NCBI GenBank assembly: GCA_020633055.1
Contig: JACKEJ010000007.1
Coordinates: 620,001-684,000, forward strand
From: Sandaracinaceae bacterium
Lineage (GTDB): Bacteria > Myxococcota_A > Polyangia > Polyangiales > Houyiibacteriaceae
Reading direction: 5' to 3'
Length of the DNA: 64,000 bases
In this document: positions 18,002 to 26,316 of the stretch, in pieces
How the letters are laid out: every line of letters starts with the position of its first letter
Numbering within the stretch: the stretch's first letter is position 1
Position numbers and translations under genes: made by a program
Notes under the pieces: model-generated
What the model was told of the DNA's origin: nothing
Seen by the model: the letters and a program-made list of their open reading frames with translations, nothing else
The model's database searches: none

Positions 18002-19741
18002 GTGCTCGTGCCGCGTCGCGCCACCAACGTCTCCCTGTGGGTCGTCGCCTCGCTGGCCCTCGTCTGCGGTCTCGGGACGTGGCCCGCGTCCGCGCACGCG
18101 CAAGCGGCCGTCCGCGTGATCGCGGAGACGCGCATCGACCTCGCCGCCGAACGCGCTGGCACCACGGTCCAGGTCCTGGGTGTGCTGCGCGACGATCTCG
18201 GCCAGGCCCTCCCCCACAGCGCGCTGCACGTCTCGACACGCCCCGTGGACTCAGCGGATGCGCTCTCGGCGCCTCCAGGCGTGTTCGGGTCGCAGTCGCT
18301 CGTCACCGACACCCGAGGCGAGTTCACCCTGACCGTGGCCTGGGTCGGGACCCCCTTCGTGCTCAGCTGTTCGTTCGCGGGGGACGAGTTCCACTTGCCC
18401 ACGACGGTCGAGCGCCCTGTGGACCCCACGCTCGCGGACGTGCGCCTACGCTACGATCTCGACGTCACGGGCCGCGAGGTGGACCTGGACCTCCCCGAGC
18501 TCCGCGTGCGCGTGTTCGCCGAGTCCAGCCAAGGGGGCGACGGCATGACCCTGACGCTGCGAGACGAGCTGGGACGGGAGTACGGCTCCGCCGAGACGGA
18601 CATGACCGGACACGCGCTGTTCACGCTCCGCTCGCTCTCGGACGCGCACCCCGGGCCGGGACGTTGGCTGGTCGACTTCGGCGGGGACGCACGGCGGAGC
18701 GCGGCGCGGGCCGAGCTCGCGGTCGTGCGCACGCGCGGCACCTCGCTGCAGGCCGCCTTGGTCGACGATGACGTGGACCCCGGCGACGAGGCGCGCGTGG
18801 ACGGCCGGCTCTCGGACGCGCGAGGCCCCGTGGCGGCTGGCGCCATCAGCCTGTATGCGGACGACGTGCTGCTCGTCACGGTGGCGACGGGCGCCGACGG
18901 ACGGTTTGCCGCGTCCTTCGACGTCCCGGCTGAGCGCGAGGGCAGCACGTGGACCCTGGAGGCGCGCTTCGCCCCGGAGTCCCCTGGGCTACGCGCCAGC
19001 ACGTCCGAGCCCCTCGCGCTCCGTGTGGGCTCGCCGCTCCCGCTCGACTGGCTCTGGCTGCTGGTCCCGCTGGCGTTGTCGGGCGTCGCGCTGGCCGTGA
19101 CGCGCAAACGCGAACGGCAAGGAGAGCGCTCGTCGGTGAGCACCCTGCCCTCGGCCCCGGGTGTTTCGGTCGGCACGCGCACATCCGCCACGCACCGCCA
19201 CGATACGTTGGGCGGGGTCGTCGTCGACCACGCGAGCAACGCCGCGCGCGGCGACGCTCAGGTGACGGCCGAACGCTTGGATGGGCCCGCTGGCGTGCCT
19301 GTCGCCGTACACCGAGCCGTCAGCGACGCGGACGGTCGTTTCGTCATCAAAGGTCTCACCGCCGGTGAGTACCGCCTGCGCGTCTCCCTGGCGGGGTACG
19401 TCGAGGTGGACCAGCGCGTGCACGTCCCGCATCGCGGCGAGTGGTCCGACGTGGTCGTCCGCGTCGAGAGCTATCGGACACGAGCGCTCGCGGTGTTCCG
19501 GAGAGTCGGCCGGCGGTTCGTCAGCTCCGAGCGGGCGTTCGAGACCACGACCAACCGCGAGCTGCCCGCGTCCGCACCCGAGGCCCAGCGCGCGTCCCTC
19601 CGAGCGCTGGCCGAACAGACCGATCACCTGTACTACGGACCCCGCGACCCTCGCCCCGAGGACCTGCCCCCGCTGGAACGCGCTGCGACGGCACTCTTGC
19701 GCACGTTGCCCGCGCCAGACGCACCTCCACGGGACGAATGA
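18002..19741 (+). CDS. Exported Ig-like membrane protein with cytoplasmic carboxypeptidase-regulatory-like domain
   Basis: About 579 aa. An N-terminal signal segment (SLWVVASLALVCGLG up to SAHAQ, about 12-35) is followed by repeated Ig-like beta-sandwich modules (about 40-330) of the Big/bacterial Ig kind. A membrane segment (LDWLWLLVPLALSGVALAV, about 345-363) is followed by a basic stop-transfer. The C-terminus holds a carboxypeptidase-D regulatory-like domain (about 405-475, GGVVVDHASN... GRFVIKGLTAGEYRLRVS). Start is GTG at 18002 or 18008; the ribosome site is weak. Topology puts the regulatory-like domain inside the cell, which is unusual. Function unknown. Confidence 0.7.
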   Translation: MLVPRRATNVSLWVVASLALVCGLGTWPASAHAQAAVRVIAETRIDLAAERAGTTVQVLGVLRDDLGQALPHSALHVSTRPVDSADALSAPPGVFGSQSLVTDTRGEFTLTVAWVGTPFVLSCSFAGDEFHLPTTVERPVDPTLADVRLRYDLDVTGREVDLDLPELRVRVFAESSQGGDGMTLTLRDELGREYGSAETDMTGHALFTLRSLSDAHPGPGRWLVDFGGDARRSAARAELAVVRTRGTSLQAALVDDDVDPGDEARVDGRLSDARGPVAAGAISLYADDVLLVTVATGADGRFAASFDVPAEREGSTWTLEARFAPESPGLRASTSEPLALRVGSPLPLDWLWLLVPLALSGVALAVTRKRERQGERSSVSTLPSAPGVSVGTRTSATHRHDTLGGVVVDHASNAARGDAQVTAERLDGPAGVPVAVHRAVSDADGRFVIKGLTAGEYRLRVSLAGYVEVDQRVHVPHRGEWSDVVVRVESYRTRALAVFRRVGRRFVSSERAFETTTNRELPASAPEAQRASLRALAEQTDHLYYGPRDPRPEDLPPLERAATALLRTLPAPDAPPRDE

Positions 19742-19750
19742 CGCACGGCG

Positions 19751-19780
19751 TTGACGTCGCTCGCCTCGGCTCTCTATAGT
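19751..19780 (+). promoter_or_regulatory. Sigma-70-type promoter of ftsY
   Basis: TTGACG (19751-19756), an 18-base spacer and TATAGT (19775-19780) form a good housekeeping promoter. Transcription would begin near 19787. This argues that the TTG at 19751 is promoter, not a start codon, and favours the ftsY ATG at 19826. Confidence 0.7.
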
Positions 19781-19825
19781 CAGCCGCTCGCGAGCGCGAT
19801 GTTCGCGAAGCCCTTGGGAATACTG

Positions 19826-21196
19826 ATGCCAACAACTGCAATCATCGTCGTGGTGATCCTCGTCGTTCTGGTCGCGATCGTCCTCGCGACCCGGAAGGGG
19901 AAGCCCGAGCTGCCGTCCAGCGAGGACAGCAGCGCGCGCGAGCTTCCACCCACCGACAAGCCCTCTCCCCGCGCCGACATCGAGCCGACTCGCCCCGTCC
20001 CCCTCGCGAAGGGCGGGACGGAGCGGCCCTCCGCAGAGCCGAAGCCTGGGGCCGATGCCGACGGGCCCGACGCGTCCACCCAGGAGGCTCCCGACCCGGC
20101 GCCGCGGCCCTCGGCCGAAGAAGCAGCTCCAGCAGCGCCCGAGGACGCCCCCGCCGACGCAAGCGAGACTCCCGCGAAGCCCGCCGCGCCAGCGCCCGTG
20201 TCCAAGCCAGCCGGCGGTCGCCAGCAAGCTTCCGACGACGACCGCGCGGCCATCAAGGAGAGCCTCAAGGGCACGCGTTCCGGGTTCATCGCACGTCTCG
20301 CGAGCGTCTTTCGTCGCAAGCCCGACATCGATCCCGCGCTGCTCGACGAGATGGAAGAAGTTCTGATCACCGCCGATCTCGGGGTGCCGACGACACAGAA
20401 AATCCTGGGCGCCCTCAAGGAGCGCCTGTCGCGCAACGAGCTCGCCGACGGCGACGCCGTGTGGACCGCGCTGCGCGAGGAGGGAGCGGCCATCCTCGAG
20501 GGCGTGAGCGGCGGGCTCCTGCTACCAGACGCTTCCCCTGCAGTCATCCTCGTGGTGGGCGTGAACGGTGTGGGCAAGACGACCACCATCGGCAAGCTCG
20601 CGGCGCGCTACGCCGACGAGGGCAAGAAGGTGCTCTTGGTCGCCGGTGACACGTATCGCGCCGCAGCGGTCATGCAGCTCGAGGCGTGGGGGCGCCGCGC
20701 GAAGTGCGAGGTGGCCAAGGGCAAGGACCGCGCGGACCCGAGTGCGGTCATCTTCGACGCCATCAAGCGCGGCGTGGACGAAGGCTTCGACCTGGTCATC
20801 TGCGACACCGCTGGCCGGCTCCACACCAAGACCCCGCTCATGGAAGAGGTCAAGAAGGTGGGCCGCAGCGTGGAGAAGGCGCTCGGTCGAAACGCCGACG
20901 AGGTGCTGCTCGTCCTCGATGCCACGACGGGACAGAACGCCCTCCAGCAGGCAAACCAGTTCGGCGAAGCGCTGGCTGTGTCCGGCGTGGCGCTCACGAA
21001 GCTGGATGGGACCGCCAAGGGCGGCGTGGTGCTCGGGATCGTCGATCAGCACAAGATCCCGGTGCGCTTCGTGGGCGTGGGAGAGCGCATGGAAGACCTG
21101 CGGGTGTTCGACGCGCAGAGCTTCGTAGAGGCGTTGTTCGCCAAACCAGAACCTGGTGACGAAGCCGCCGAAGCCGAGGTCAGCGACGCGGAGTGA
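19826..21196 (+). CDS. ftsY: Signal recognition particle receptor FtsY
   Basis: GTPase that docks SRP-ribosome complexes at the membrane. 456 aa from the ATG at 19826, which follows a GGGA ribosome site. The N-terminus is one membrane helix (TTAIIVVVILVVLVAIVLA), then an acidic, Pro/Ala-rich A domain (about 30-140) and the NG domain with G1 GVNGVGKTTT, DTYRAAAVMQLE, DTAGRLHTK, TKLDGTAKGG and the C-terminal GVGERMEDL. A true N-terminal membrane helix rather than an amphipathic one is seen in several Gram-negative lineages. The ATG at 19799 is a possible alternative. Confidence 0.97.
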   Translation: MPTTAIIVVVILVVLVAIVLATRKGKPELPSSEDSSARELPPTDKPSPRADIEPTRPVPLAKGGTERPSAEPKPGADADGPDASTQEAPDPAPRPSAEEAAPAAPEDAPADASETPAKPAAPAPVSKPAGGRQQASDDDRAAIKESLKGTRSGFIARLASVFRRKPDIDPALLDEMEEVLITADLGVPTTQKILGALKERLSRNELADGDAVWTALREEGAAILEGVSGGLLLPDASPAVILVVGVNGVGKTTTIGKLAARYADEGKKVLLVAGDTYRAAAVMQLEAWGRRAKCEVAKGKDRADPSAVIFDAIKRGVDEGFDLVICDTAGRLHTKTPLMEEVKKVGRSVEKALGRNADEVLLVLDATTGQNALQQANQFGEALAVSGVALTKLDGTAKGGVVLGIVDQHKIPVRFVGVGERMEDLRVFDAQSFVEALFAKPEPGDEAAEAEVSDAE

Positions 21197-21227
21197 GGCG
21201 GCGGGGCCGACCTGCACGAGGAAAGCG

Positions 21228-21257
21228 TTGATTGTTCGCAAAGCCCCGTGATATAGT
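21228..21257 (+). promoter_or_regulatory. Sigma-70-type promoter of the beta-barrel gene pair
   Basis: TTGATT (21228-21233), an 18-base spacer and TATAGT (21252-21257), with the same spacing and -10 box as the ftsY promoter. It lies 94 bases before the ATG at 21351, giving a leader of roughly 85 bases. Confidence 0.65.
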
Positions 21258-21350
21258 CGCCGGCGTCGCTGTGAGTGGATTTTCATGAGCAATTTCAGAC
21301 ATTTAGCAAGTGCCTCCCCCGGGTCGATGCTCGGTGCGAAAGGGATCTCG

Positions 21351-22286
21351 ATGCCGAAGCGATATCTAGCCCTGCTGGTGGGCGCGTTCGTGCTGGTTCC
21401 ACAGTGGGACTCCGCGCACGCCCAAATGGACTTCAGTCTCGACGAGACCGAGGGAGCCGAGGGCGACGAGCCCATCCCCGAAGACATCCCCGAGGAGGAT
21501 GACGAGGGCAGCAGCGGTTCTGGGGGCTCGCTCTCCGACTGGGGGGAGCCCGAGGCTTCCACGTCGTCCGAGACGGCTGCCGAAGACACGGAAGAGCGTC
21601 CCGCCGAGGCCGTCGAGGAGATCTACGCCGTTCAGCAGATCTACGCGCTGCGCCTCAACCGCTTCGAGCTGGCCCCCTCGGCGGCGTTCGTCGTGAACGA
21701 CCCGTACGTCAGCCACCCGGCCGTCGGCGTCGCCATGAACTACTGGATCTCGAACGTCCTCGCCGTGGGCGCGAACTTCCTCTGGTACCAGTTCATCGAC
21801 TCGAACGAGTCCGACCTGAACTTCTTCCTCCGCCGCTCCACGCGCCTCGCGGTGCCCATCACCGAGTGGCAGATGGGCATGCACCTGAACTTCACGTACG
21901 TGCCTTTCTACGGAAAGTTCAACATGTTCCGGGAGTTCATCTTCCAGTACGACGCATACATCGTCGGCGGCGTCGGCCTGATGCGCACCCGCCCCGTGCC
22001 GGTCATCGACCAGGCCGTCCGCGAGTTCGACTACGACTGGCGCGTGGCCTTCAACATCGGCCTCGGTATCCGCATCTTCCTGACGCGCTACCTCGCGGTG
22101 TTCACCGAGTTCCGCAACTACATGTACCTCGAGCGTTACGAGAACCTGGACGTGGCCCTGGGCGAAGCGCGTAACGACCGCAGCACCTGGCTCGCGGACG
22201 GCAACACGTTCACCAACGCGACGACGGTGCAGGTCGGCCTCACAGTCTTCTTCCCCTTCTCTGTCGAATACAGGTTGCCGAAGTGA
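21351..22286 (+). CDS. Outer-membrane beta-barrel domain protein (myxobacterial type), copy 1
   Basis: 311 aa. A clear signal peptide (MPKRYLALLVGAFVLV to SAHA, cleaved before Gln) precedes a long acidic Glu/Asp/Ser linker (about 27-85) and a C-terminal beta-barrel (about 95-311) with alternating aromatic/hydrophobic strands and a terminal FPFSVEYRLPK. This matches the outer-membrane beta-barrel family common in myxobacteria. The ATG at 21351 is preceded by AGGGA; an in-frame ATG at 21285 would put 22 residues before the signal peptide. The stop overlaps the next gene. Confidence 0.8.
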   Translation: MPKRYLALLVGAFVLVPQWDSAHAQMDFSLDETEGAEGDEPIPEDIPEEDDEGSSGSGGSLSDWGEPEASTSSETAAEDTEERPAEAVEEIYAVQQIYALRLNRFELAPSAAFVVNDPYVSHPAVGVAMNYWISNVLAVGANFLWYQFIDSNESDLNFFLRRSTRLAVPITEWQMGMHLNFTYVPFYGKFNMFREFIFQYDAYIVGGVGLMRTRPVPVIDQAVREFDYDWRVAFNIGLGIRIFLTRYLAVFTEFRNYMYLERYENLDVALGEARNDRSTWLADGNTFTNATTVQVGLTVFFPFSVEYRLPK

Positions 22287-23212
22287 TGATGACGAACACC
22301 ATCCTCTCGCGGGCCACCCTCGCCCGACCCGGTGCGGCGCTCGTACTCGCGCTCGCGCTGCTCACCACGCTCGGCCTCCCCGCCGGAACCGTGCACGCTC
22401 AGGATGTCCAGGTCGAGGGTCCGCTCGCGGGCCAGCCGGCCGTCCGCCACATGCGTCTGTACCGGCAGGGGCGCCTCCGCCTCACGCCCACGTTCAGCAT
22501 GACGCTGCAGAACGAGTTCACCCGTGCGCTCATCGTCGGTGCCGAGGCTAGCTACGGCCTCACGGACTGGCTTTCGATCGGTGTGTGGGGCGCCTACAGC
22601 GTTGCCCAGCTGGACACGGGGCTGACCGACCAGGTCTCGGGTCGCGGTGTCACCACGGACCGCAACCGTCTCAGCCTCCCGTCGCGCGGCGACTTCGACA
22701 ACCAGATCGGCAACCTCAACTGGTTCACGTCGTTGCACCTGACCTTCATCCCCCTGCGCGGCAAGCTCAGCTTCTTCCAGAAGCTGTTCGTGGACACCGA
22801 CTTCTACGTGTTCGCCGGCGCGGCCATCATCGGCATCGAGGAGCGCGCCAACGTACGTCGCAACGGCGGAAGCTCGGCGGTCGCGGGCAGCGGCGTGTGC
22901 GGTGACGGGGCTGCCGTCACGGACCGCGACGCGTGTCTGGTGGACAGCCAGTCCCGCCGCCTCAACCGGGCGCAGGTCGCTCCCACGTTCGGCGCAGGCC
23001 TCTCGATGTACTTCAACGACTTCCTCGGCATCACCGTCGAGTGGCGCGGCATGCCCTTCGCCTGGAACACGTCCGGCACCGACGAGCGCGGGCCCGATGG
23101 CCTCTTCCCGGACGGAGCCATCAACTACCGCGACCAGATCCGCCACTTCAACCACATGGTCACCCTGGGCCTCGTCATCTACCTGCCGACGGCGCCCGAG
23201 ATCACGGACTGA
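22286..23212 (+). CDS. Outer-membrane beta-barrel domain protein (myxobacterial type), copy 2
   Basis: 308 aa, a paralogue of the upstream gene. It has a signal peptide (LARPGAALVLALALLTTLG to VHAQ) and a barrel from about residue 50, with motifs shared with copy 1 (GNLNWFTSLHLTFIPLRGKLSFF versus an equivalent FTYVPFYGKFNMF strand). It lacks the acidic linker and has a loop with two Cys (about 198-212). The start overlaps the upstream stop (GTG 22283, ATG 22286 or ATG 22289 are all possible), so the two are translationally coupled and may assemble together. Confidence 0.8.
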   Translation: MMTNTILSRATLARPGAALVLALALLTTLGLPAGTVHAQDVQVEGPLAGQPAVRHMRLYRQGRLRLTPTFSMTLQNEFTRALIVGAEASYGLTDWLSIGVWGAYSVAQLDTGLTDQVSGRGVTTDRNRLSLPSRGDFDNQIGNLNWFTSLHLTFIPLRGKLSFFQKLFVDTDFYVFAGAAIIGIEERANVRRNGGSSAVAGSGVCGDGAAVTDRDACLVDSQSRRLNRAQVAPTFGAGLSMYFNDFLGITVEWRGMPFAWNTSGTDERGPDGLFPDGAINYRDQIRHFNHMVTLGLVIYLPTAPEITD

Positions 23213-23239
23213 GTTCGCGCGGACCGCGCTGACACGCAC

Positions 23240-23270
23240 ACGGGGCGGCCTCACGGGTCGCCCCGTTTGC
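23240..23270 (+). terminator. Rho-independent-like terminator after the beta-barrel pair
   Basis: An 11-bp stem (23240-23250 with 23256-23266, one G-U pair) and 5-base loop, followed by TTGCGTT. It lies 27 bases after the stop of the second barrel gene. The T-run is short. Confidence 0.6.
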
Positions 23271-23373
23271 GTTGGGGGTGACGCCGCCCATGCAGGCGCA
23301 CGCGCACGTCGTCGCGAGGGCCCCTTGCCAGCGGGCTCGCCTGGGTCGCCCACGGGAGCGTATGCTGCGCCGC

Positions 23374-24177
23374 ATGCGCTACGCCTGTGTGGAACTGGAC
23401 GGTGAGGAACGTGACGTAGTCCTGGTGGACTACCCGGTCGAGGGCGACCTGACGGTGCAGTTGCTGGACGCGCCGCTGCGGCGCTCCGGCGCACCGACGG
23501 GACCCGCTTTGGGCGTACCTCGCGGCGCCCTCCGCGCGCCTCTTCGCCCGGGCAAGATCGTCTGCGTGGGACAGAACTACCGCAAGCACGCAGTGGAGCT
23601 GGGCAAGCCCGTGCCGGAGCAGCCCCTCTTGTTCTTGAAGGCCAACTCGTCCGTCGTGGGTCCAGGCGCGCCCATTCTGCGCCCCCCGGAGAGCGAGCGA
23701 GTCGATCACGAGGGAGAGCTGGGGGTCGTCATCGGATCGCGCATGTGTGATGTGAGCGCCGATGAAGCCCTGCGCCACGTGCTGGGCTACGTCGCCGCGA
23801 ACGACGTCACGGCGCGTGACCTGCAGCGCCTCGACGTACAGTTCACCCGCGCCAAGAGCTTCGACACGTTCTGCCCCCTCGGACCGTTCATCGAGACGAC
23901 GCTGGACCCGGCCGACGTCGCGATTCGGGTCGACGTGAACGGCGTCCTCCGGCAGGACGGCCACACGTCGGACATGGTCTTTTCGGTCCCCACCCTGCTG
24001 GCCTACATCTCTGCGGTGATGACGTTGGAGCCGGGCGACCTGGTCCTGACCGGCACGCCCAGCGGCGTAGGCCCGTTGGTCCAGGGCGACGTCGTGTCGG
24101 TCAGTCTCTCGGCGCTCGGGACGCTGTCGAACCCGGTGACGACGCGGACCCGGGGACCTGATATCGTTGGGCCATGA
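23374..24177 (+). CDS. Fumarylacetoacetate hydrolase family protein
   Basis: 267 aa. FAH-family metal-dependent hydrolase or decarboxylase (FAHD1/acylpyruvase-like). Core motifs: IVCVGQNYRKHAVELG, VDHEGELGVVIG (metal-binding Glu pair), NDVTARDLQ (metal-binding Asp), AKSFDTFCPLGP, and LTGTPSGVGP. It probably acts on a short acylpyruvate or oxaloacetate-type substrate (family knowledge). The ATG at 23374 is chosen; 23362, just after GGGAG, is an equal alternative. The stop overlaps the next gene as ATGA. Confidence 0.9.
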   Translation: MRYACVELDGEERDVVLVDYPVEGDLTVQLLDAPLRRSGAPTGPALGVPRGALRAPLRPGKIVCVGQNYRKHAVELGKPVPEQPLLFLKANSSVVGPGAPILRPPESERVDHEGELGVVIGSRMCDVSADEALRHVLGYVAANDVTARDLQRLDVQFTRAKSFDTFCPLGPFIETTLDPADVAIRVDVNGVLRQDGHTSDMVFSVPTLLAYISAVMTLEPGDLVLTGTPSGVGPLVQGDVVSVSLSALGTLSNPVTTRTRGPDIVGP

Positions 24178-24785
24178 GCGACGCCGACCACGAGGACCCG
24201 AGCACAGCAGACACCGACGCCGAGGCGGGCGCGTCGAGCGCAACGCCCCCGGCGCCGTCTGCGGCTGGCGGAGACGGTGGCGAGCGCTCTGCTTCCGGGT
24301 CGGCGACCGGCGCTGCCAGCCCACGCGGCACGACCGAGGCTGCGCGGGAGCTTCGCAACGCCGTCACGAGCCTCAAGAGCGCGGCGGGAGCCCTCTTCGG
24401 CAACATGCAGCCCGCCATCAAGGACGTCTTGGGCGAAGCCGACAAGGTCTTCCAGCAGGCCAAGGCGACCGCCAAGCCGGCCGTGGCTGGCGTGGCCGAG
24501 GAAGCAGGGCGGATGGTACGCCAAATCGGCGACAGCGCCGAACCCCTCGCGCGCTCGGTCGGGAGCGAGCTCCACAAGCTGAGCGACGTGATGGCCGAAG
24601 CCGTGGACGAGGCGGTAAAGGGGGCACGCGGCGCCGTGGCCATCGTGCGGCAAGCGGCCGACCCCAGCCTCGGCGGTGAGCCCGAGGACGCGGCGAGCGA
24701 CGCTGACACCGCCGACGCCCCAGGGATTGAAGGGGCCCCCCACCGCAACGCTGGCCCCGATGCCCCGAAGCGGGATGACGACTGA
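24174..24785 (+). CDS. Unknown acidic protein with long amphipathic helix
   Basis: 203 aa with no recognised family. Residues 1-55 and 160-203 are disordered and Asp/Ala/Ser-rich. Residues about 57-155 form a long amphipathic helix with repeated Ala/Val/Lys/Glu (ELRNAVTSLKSAAGALFG, AKATAKPAVAGVAEEAGRM), of the apolipoprotein or YtxH-like kind. No signal peptide is present. It is coupled by ATGA to the FAH gene and overlaps the DUF2868 gene by 11 bases. This suggests a membrane-surface helper of the DUF2868/DUF3482 pair (inference). Confidence 0.75.
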   Translation: MSDADHEDPSTADTDAEAGASSATPPAPSAAGGDGGERSASGSATGAASPRGTTEAARELRNAVTSLKSAAGALFGNMQPAIKDVLGEADKVFQQAKATAKPAVAGVAEEAGRMVRQIGDSAEPLARSVGSELHKLSDVMAEAVDEAVKGARGAVAIVRQAADPSLGGEPEDAASDADTADAPGIEGAPHRNAGPDAPKRDDD

Positions 24786-26316
24786 CGCACGCACGCACGC
24801 GCTGAGCTTCGGCGAGCTGGTCGATCTGGAGGTCGCGCTGTGGCACGACGCGCAGGCCGATCGTGCGCAGCAAGAAGCCGACGCGGTGCGGCTCAGGCGT
24901 GACCCCCTGCCCCGCGAGCGCGTGGGGCTGCTGCGCGCGTGGCTGGACGACACGCGCGCGCGGCGTTCGGACGGTCACGTGGGCACCGCGTGGGCAACGG
25001 GACTCTCCGCCGCGACGGGGCTGTTTGCGCTGCTGATGGCGGGAGCGGGTTGGGGTGTGGGTGCGGGGCTCTTCCGCTACACGGGGGAGCATCCGGTCAA
25101 CGTCCTGACGGCGTTGGTGGCGTTGGTGGGCGCGCAGGTCGCGCTCGTGGCGGGAACGTTGGTGTCCCTCACGGTGCTCCACTTCTCGCCGCAAGCCTAT
25201 GAAGGCATCCCACTCCTCGACATGGTACGCGCGGCGGTCCGCGGCGCCGGGCGCGCTGTCGCGCGGTTCCTGGCTGGCCGTGGGGCCGACCACGCGGCCG
25301 CCGTGCGGCGGGCGCTCGGCTATGTTCGGTCGCGCCAGGGGCTCTACGCGCCAGTAGAGCGCCTGCTGATCGTGCGCGCCCTGCAGGTCGCTGCCATCGG
25401 CTTCAACGTCGGAGCGCTCGGCAACCTCCTCTTCACCGTGGCCGTGTCCGACGTCGCGTTCTCGTGGGCCACCACCCTCAACTGGACGCCGACGGCCCTC
25501 GCCGACGCCCTCTCCCGCGCAGCCGTGCCCTGGGCCTGGGCCTGGCCAGCCGCGTGCCCCGACGCGTCGCTGCTGGAAGCGACGCAGTATTCCCGACTGG
25601 ACGCCGCGTTCGCGGATGCGTCCGTCGGGACGCGAGGAGGCGCGGGCGCTGGGCGGTGGTGGCCGTTCCTCGCGATGAGCGTGCTGGTCTATGCGCTCCT
25701 GCCGCGCGTGTTGCTGTTCGTCGGCAGCCATGTGGCCCTGCGGCGTGCGCTCGCCAACGTCTCGTTGGACACGCCCGAGATCGACCGCCTCGAGCGCCGC
25801 CTGCGCGGCCCCGTCGTGCAGCGCGCCCACGGAAACGACCCCGCCGACACACGCCCTGTCGGCGACGGAGCCGCCCCGGTCGCCGCGCCCGCGCAGGTCG
25901 CTGGGGCGGCGCACGCCGTGTGTGTCCGCTGGCGAGACGCCCGCTTCCGCGTCGGGGACCTCGACGGCCTGCTGCGCGACACGTTCGGCGTGACGCGCGA
26001 AGGCCCAGTCGCCAGCGCCGGCGGCTACGACTTCGCGGAGGACGAGGCCCTGCTGGCACGCGTGAAGGCGCTGGCCGTGGATGACCCCGCGCCGCTGTTC
26101 GTGGTGGCCGAGCCATGGGCCTCCCCGGACCGCGCGTTCAAGCGCTTCATTGCTGCGCTGCGCGAAGCCGCGGGGGTCCGGAGACACATCAACGTGCTCC
26201 TGACCACGGGCGGCGAGGCCAGCGACCGCGCCCTGTGGGGTGGATATCTCGCCGAGCTGGGCGACCCCTACCTGGCGCTCGACCCAGACGCGGGCGTCAC
26301 CTCCGAGAGCGCATGA
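24775..26316 (+). CDS. DUF2868 membrane protein
   Basis: 513 aa. Begins MTTDARTHALSFGELVDLEVALWHD, the usual N-terminal helix of DUF2868 proteins. About four membrane segments lie at roughly 68-95, 103-132, 205-240 and 295-325 in the residue count, and a soluble C-terminal alpha/beta domain (about 375-510) includes VCVRWRD and FVVAEPWASPDR. DUF2868 genes are known to sit next to DUF3482 GTPase genes, as here; the pair's function is not established. The ATG at 24775 or 24760 could be the start. The stop overlaps the GTPase start (ATGA). Confidence 0.8.
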   Translation: MTTDARTHALSFGELVDLEVALWHDAQADRAQQEADAVRLRRDPLPRERVGLLRAWLDDTRARRSDGHVGTAWATGLSAATGLFALLMAGAGWGVGAGLFRYTGEHPVNVLTALVALVGAQVALVAGTLVSLTVLHFSPQAYEGIPLLDMVRAAVRGAGRAVARFLAGRGADHAAAVRRALGYVRSRQGLYAPVERLLIVRALQVAAIGFNVGALGNLLFTVAVSDVAFSWATTLNWTPTALADALSRAAVPWAWAWPAACPDASLLEATQYSRLDAAFADASVGTRGGAGAGRWWPFLAMSVLVYALLPRVLLFVGSHVALRRALANVSLDTPEIDRLERRLRGPVVQRAHGNDPADTRPVGDGAAPVAAPAQVAGAAHAVCVRWRDARFRVGDLDGLLRDTFGVTREGPVASAGGYDFAEDEALLARVKALAVDDPAPLFVVAEPWASPDRAFKRFIAALREAAGVRRHINVLLTTGGEASDRALWGGYLAELGDPYLALDPDAGVTSESA

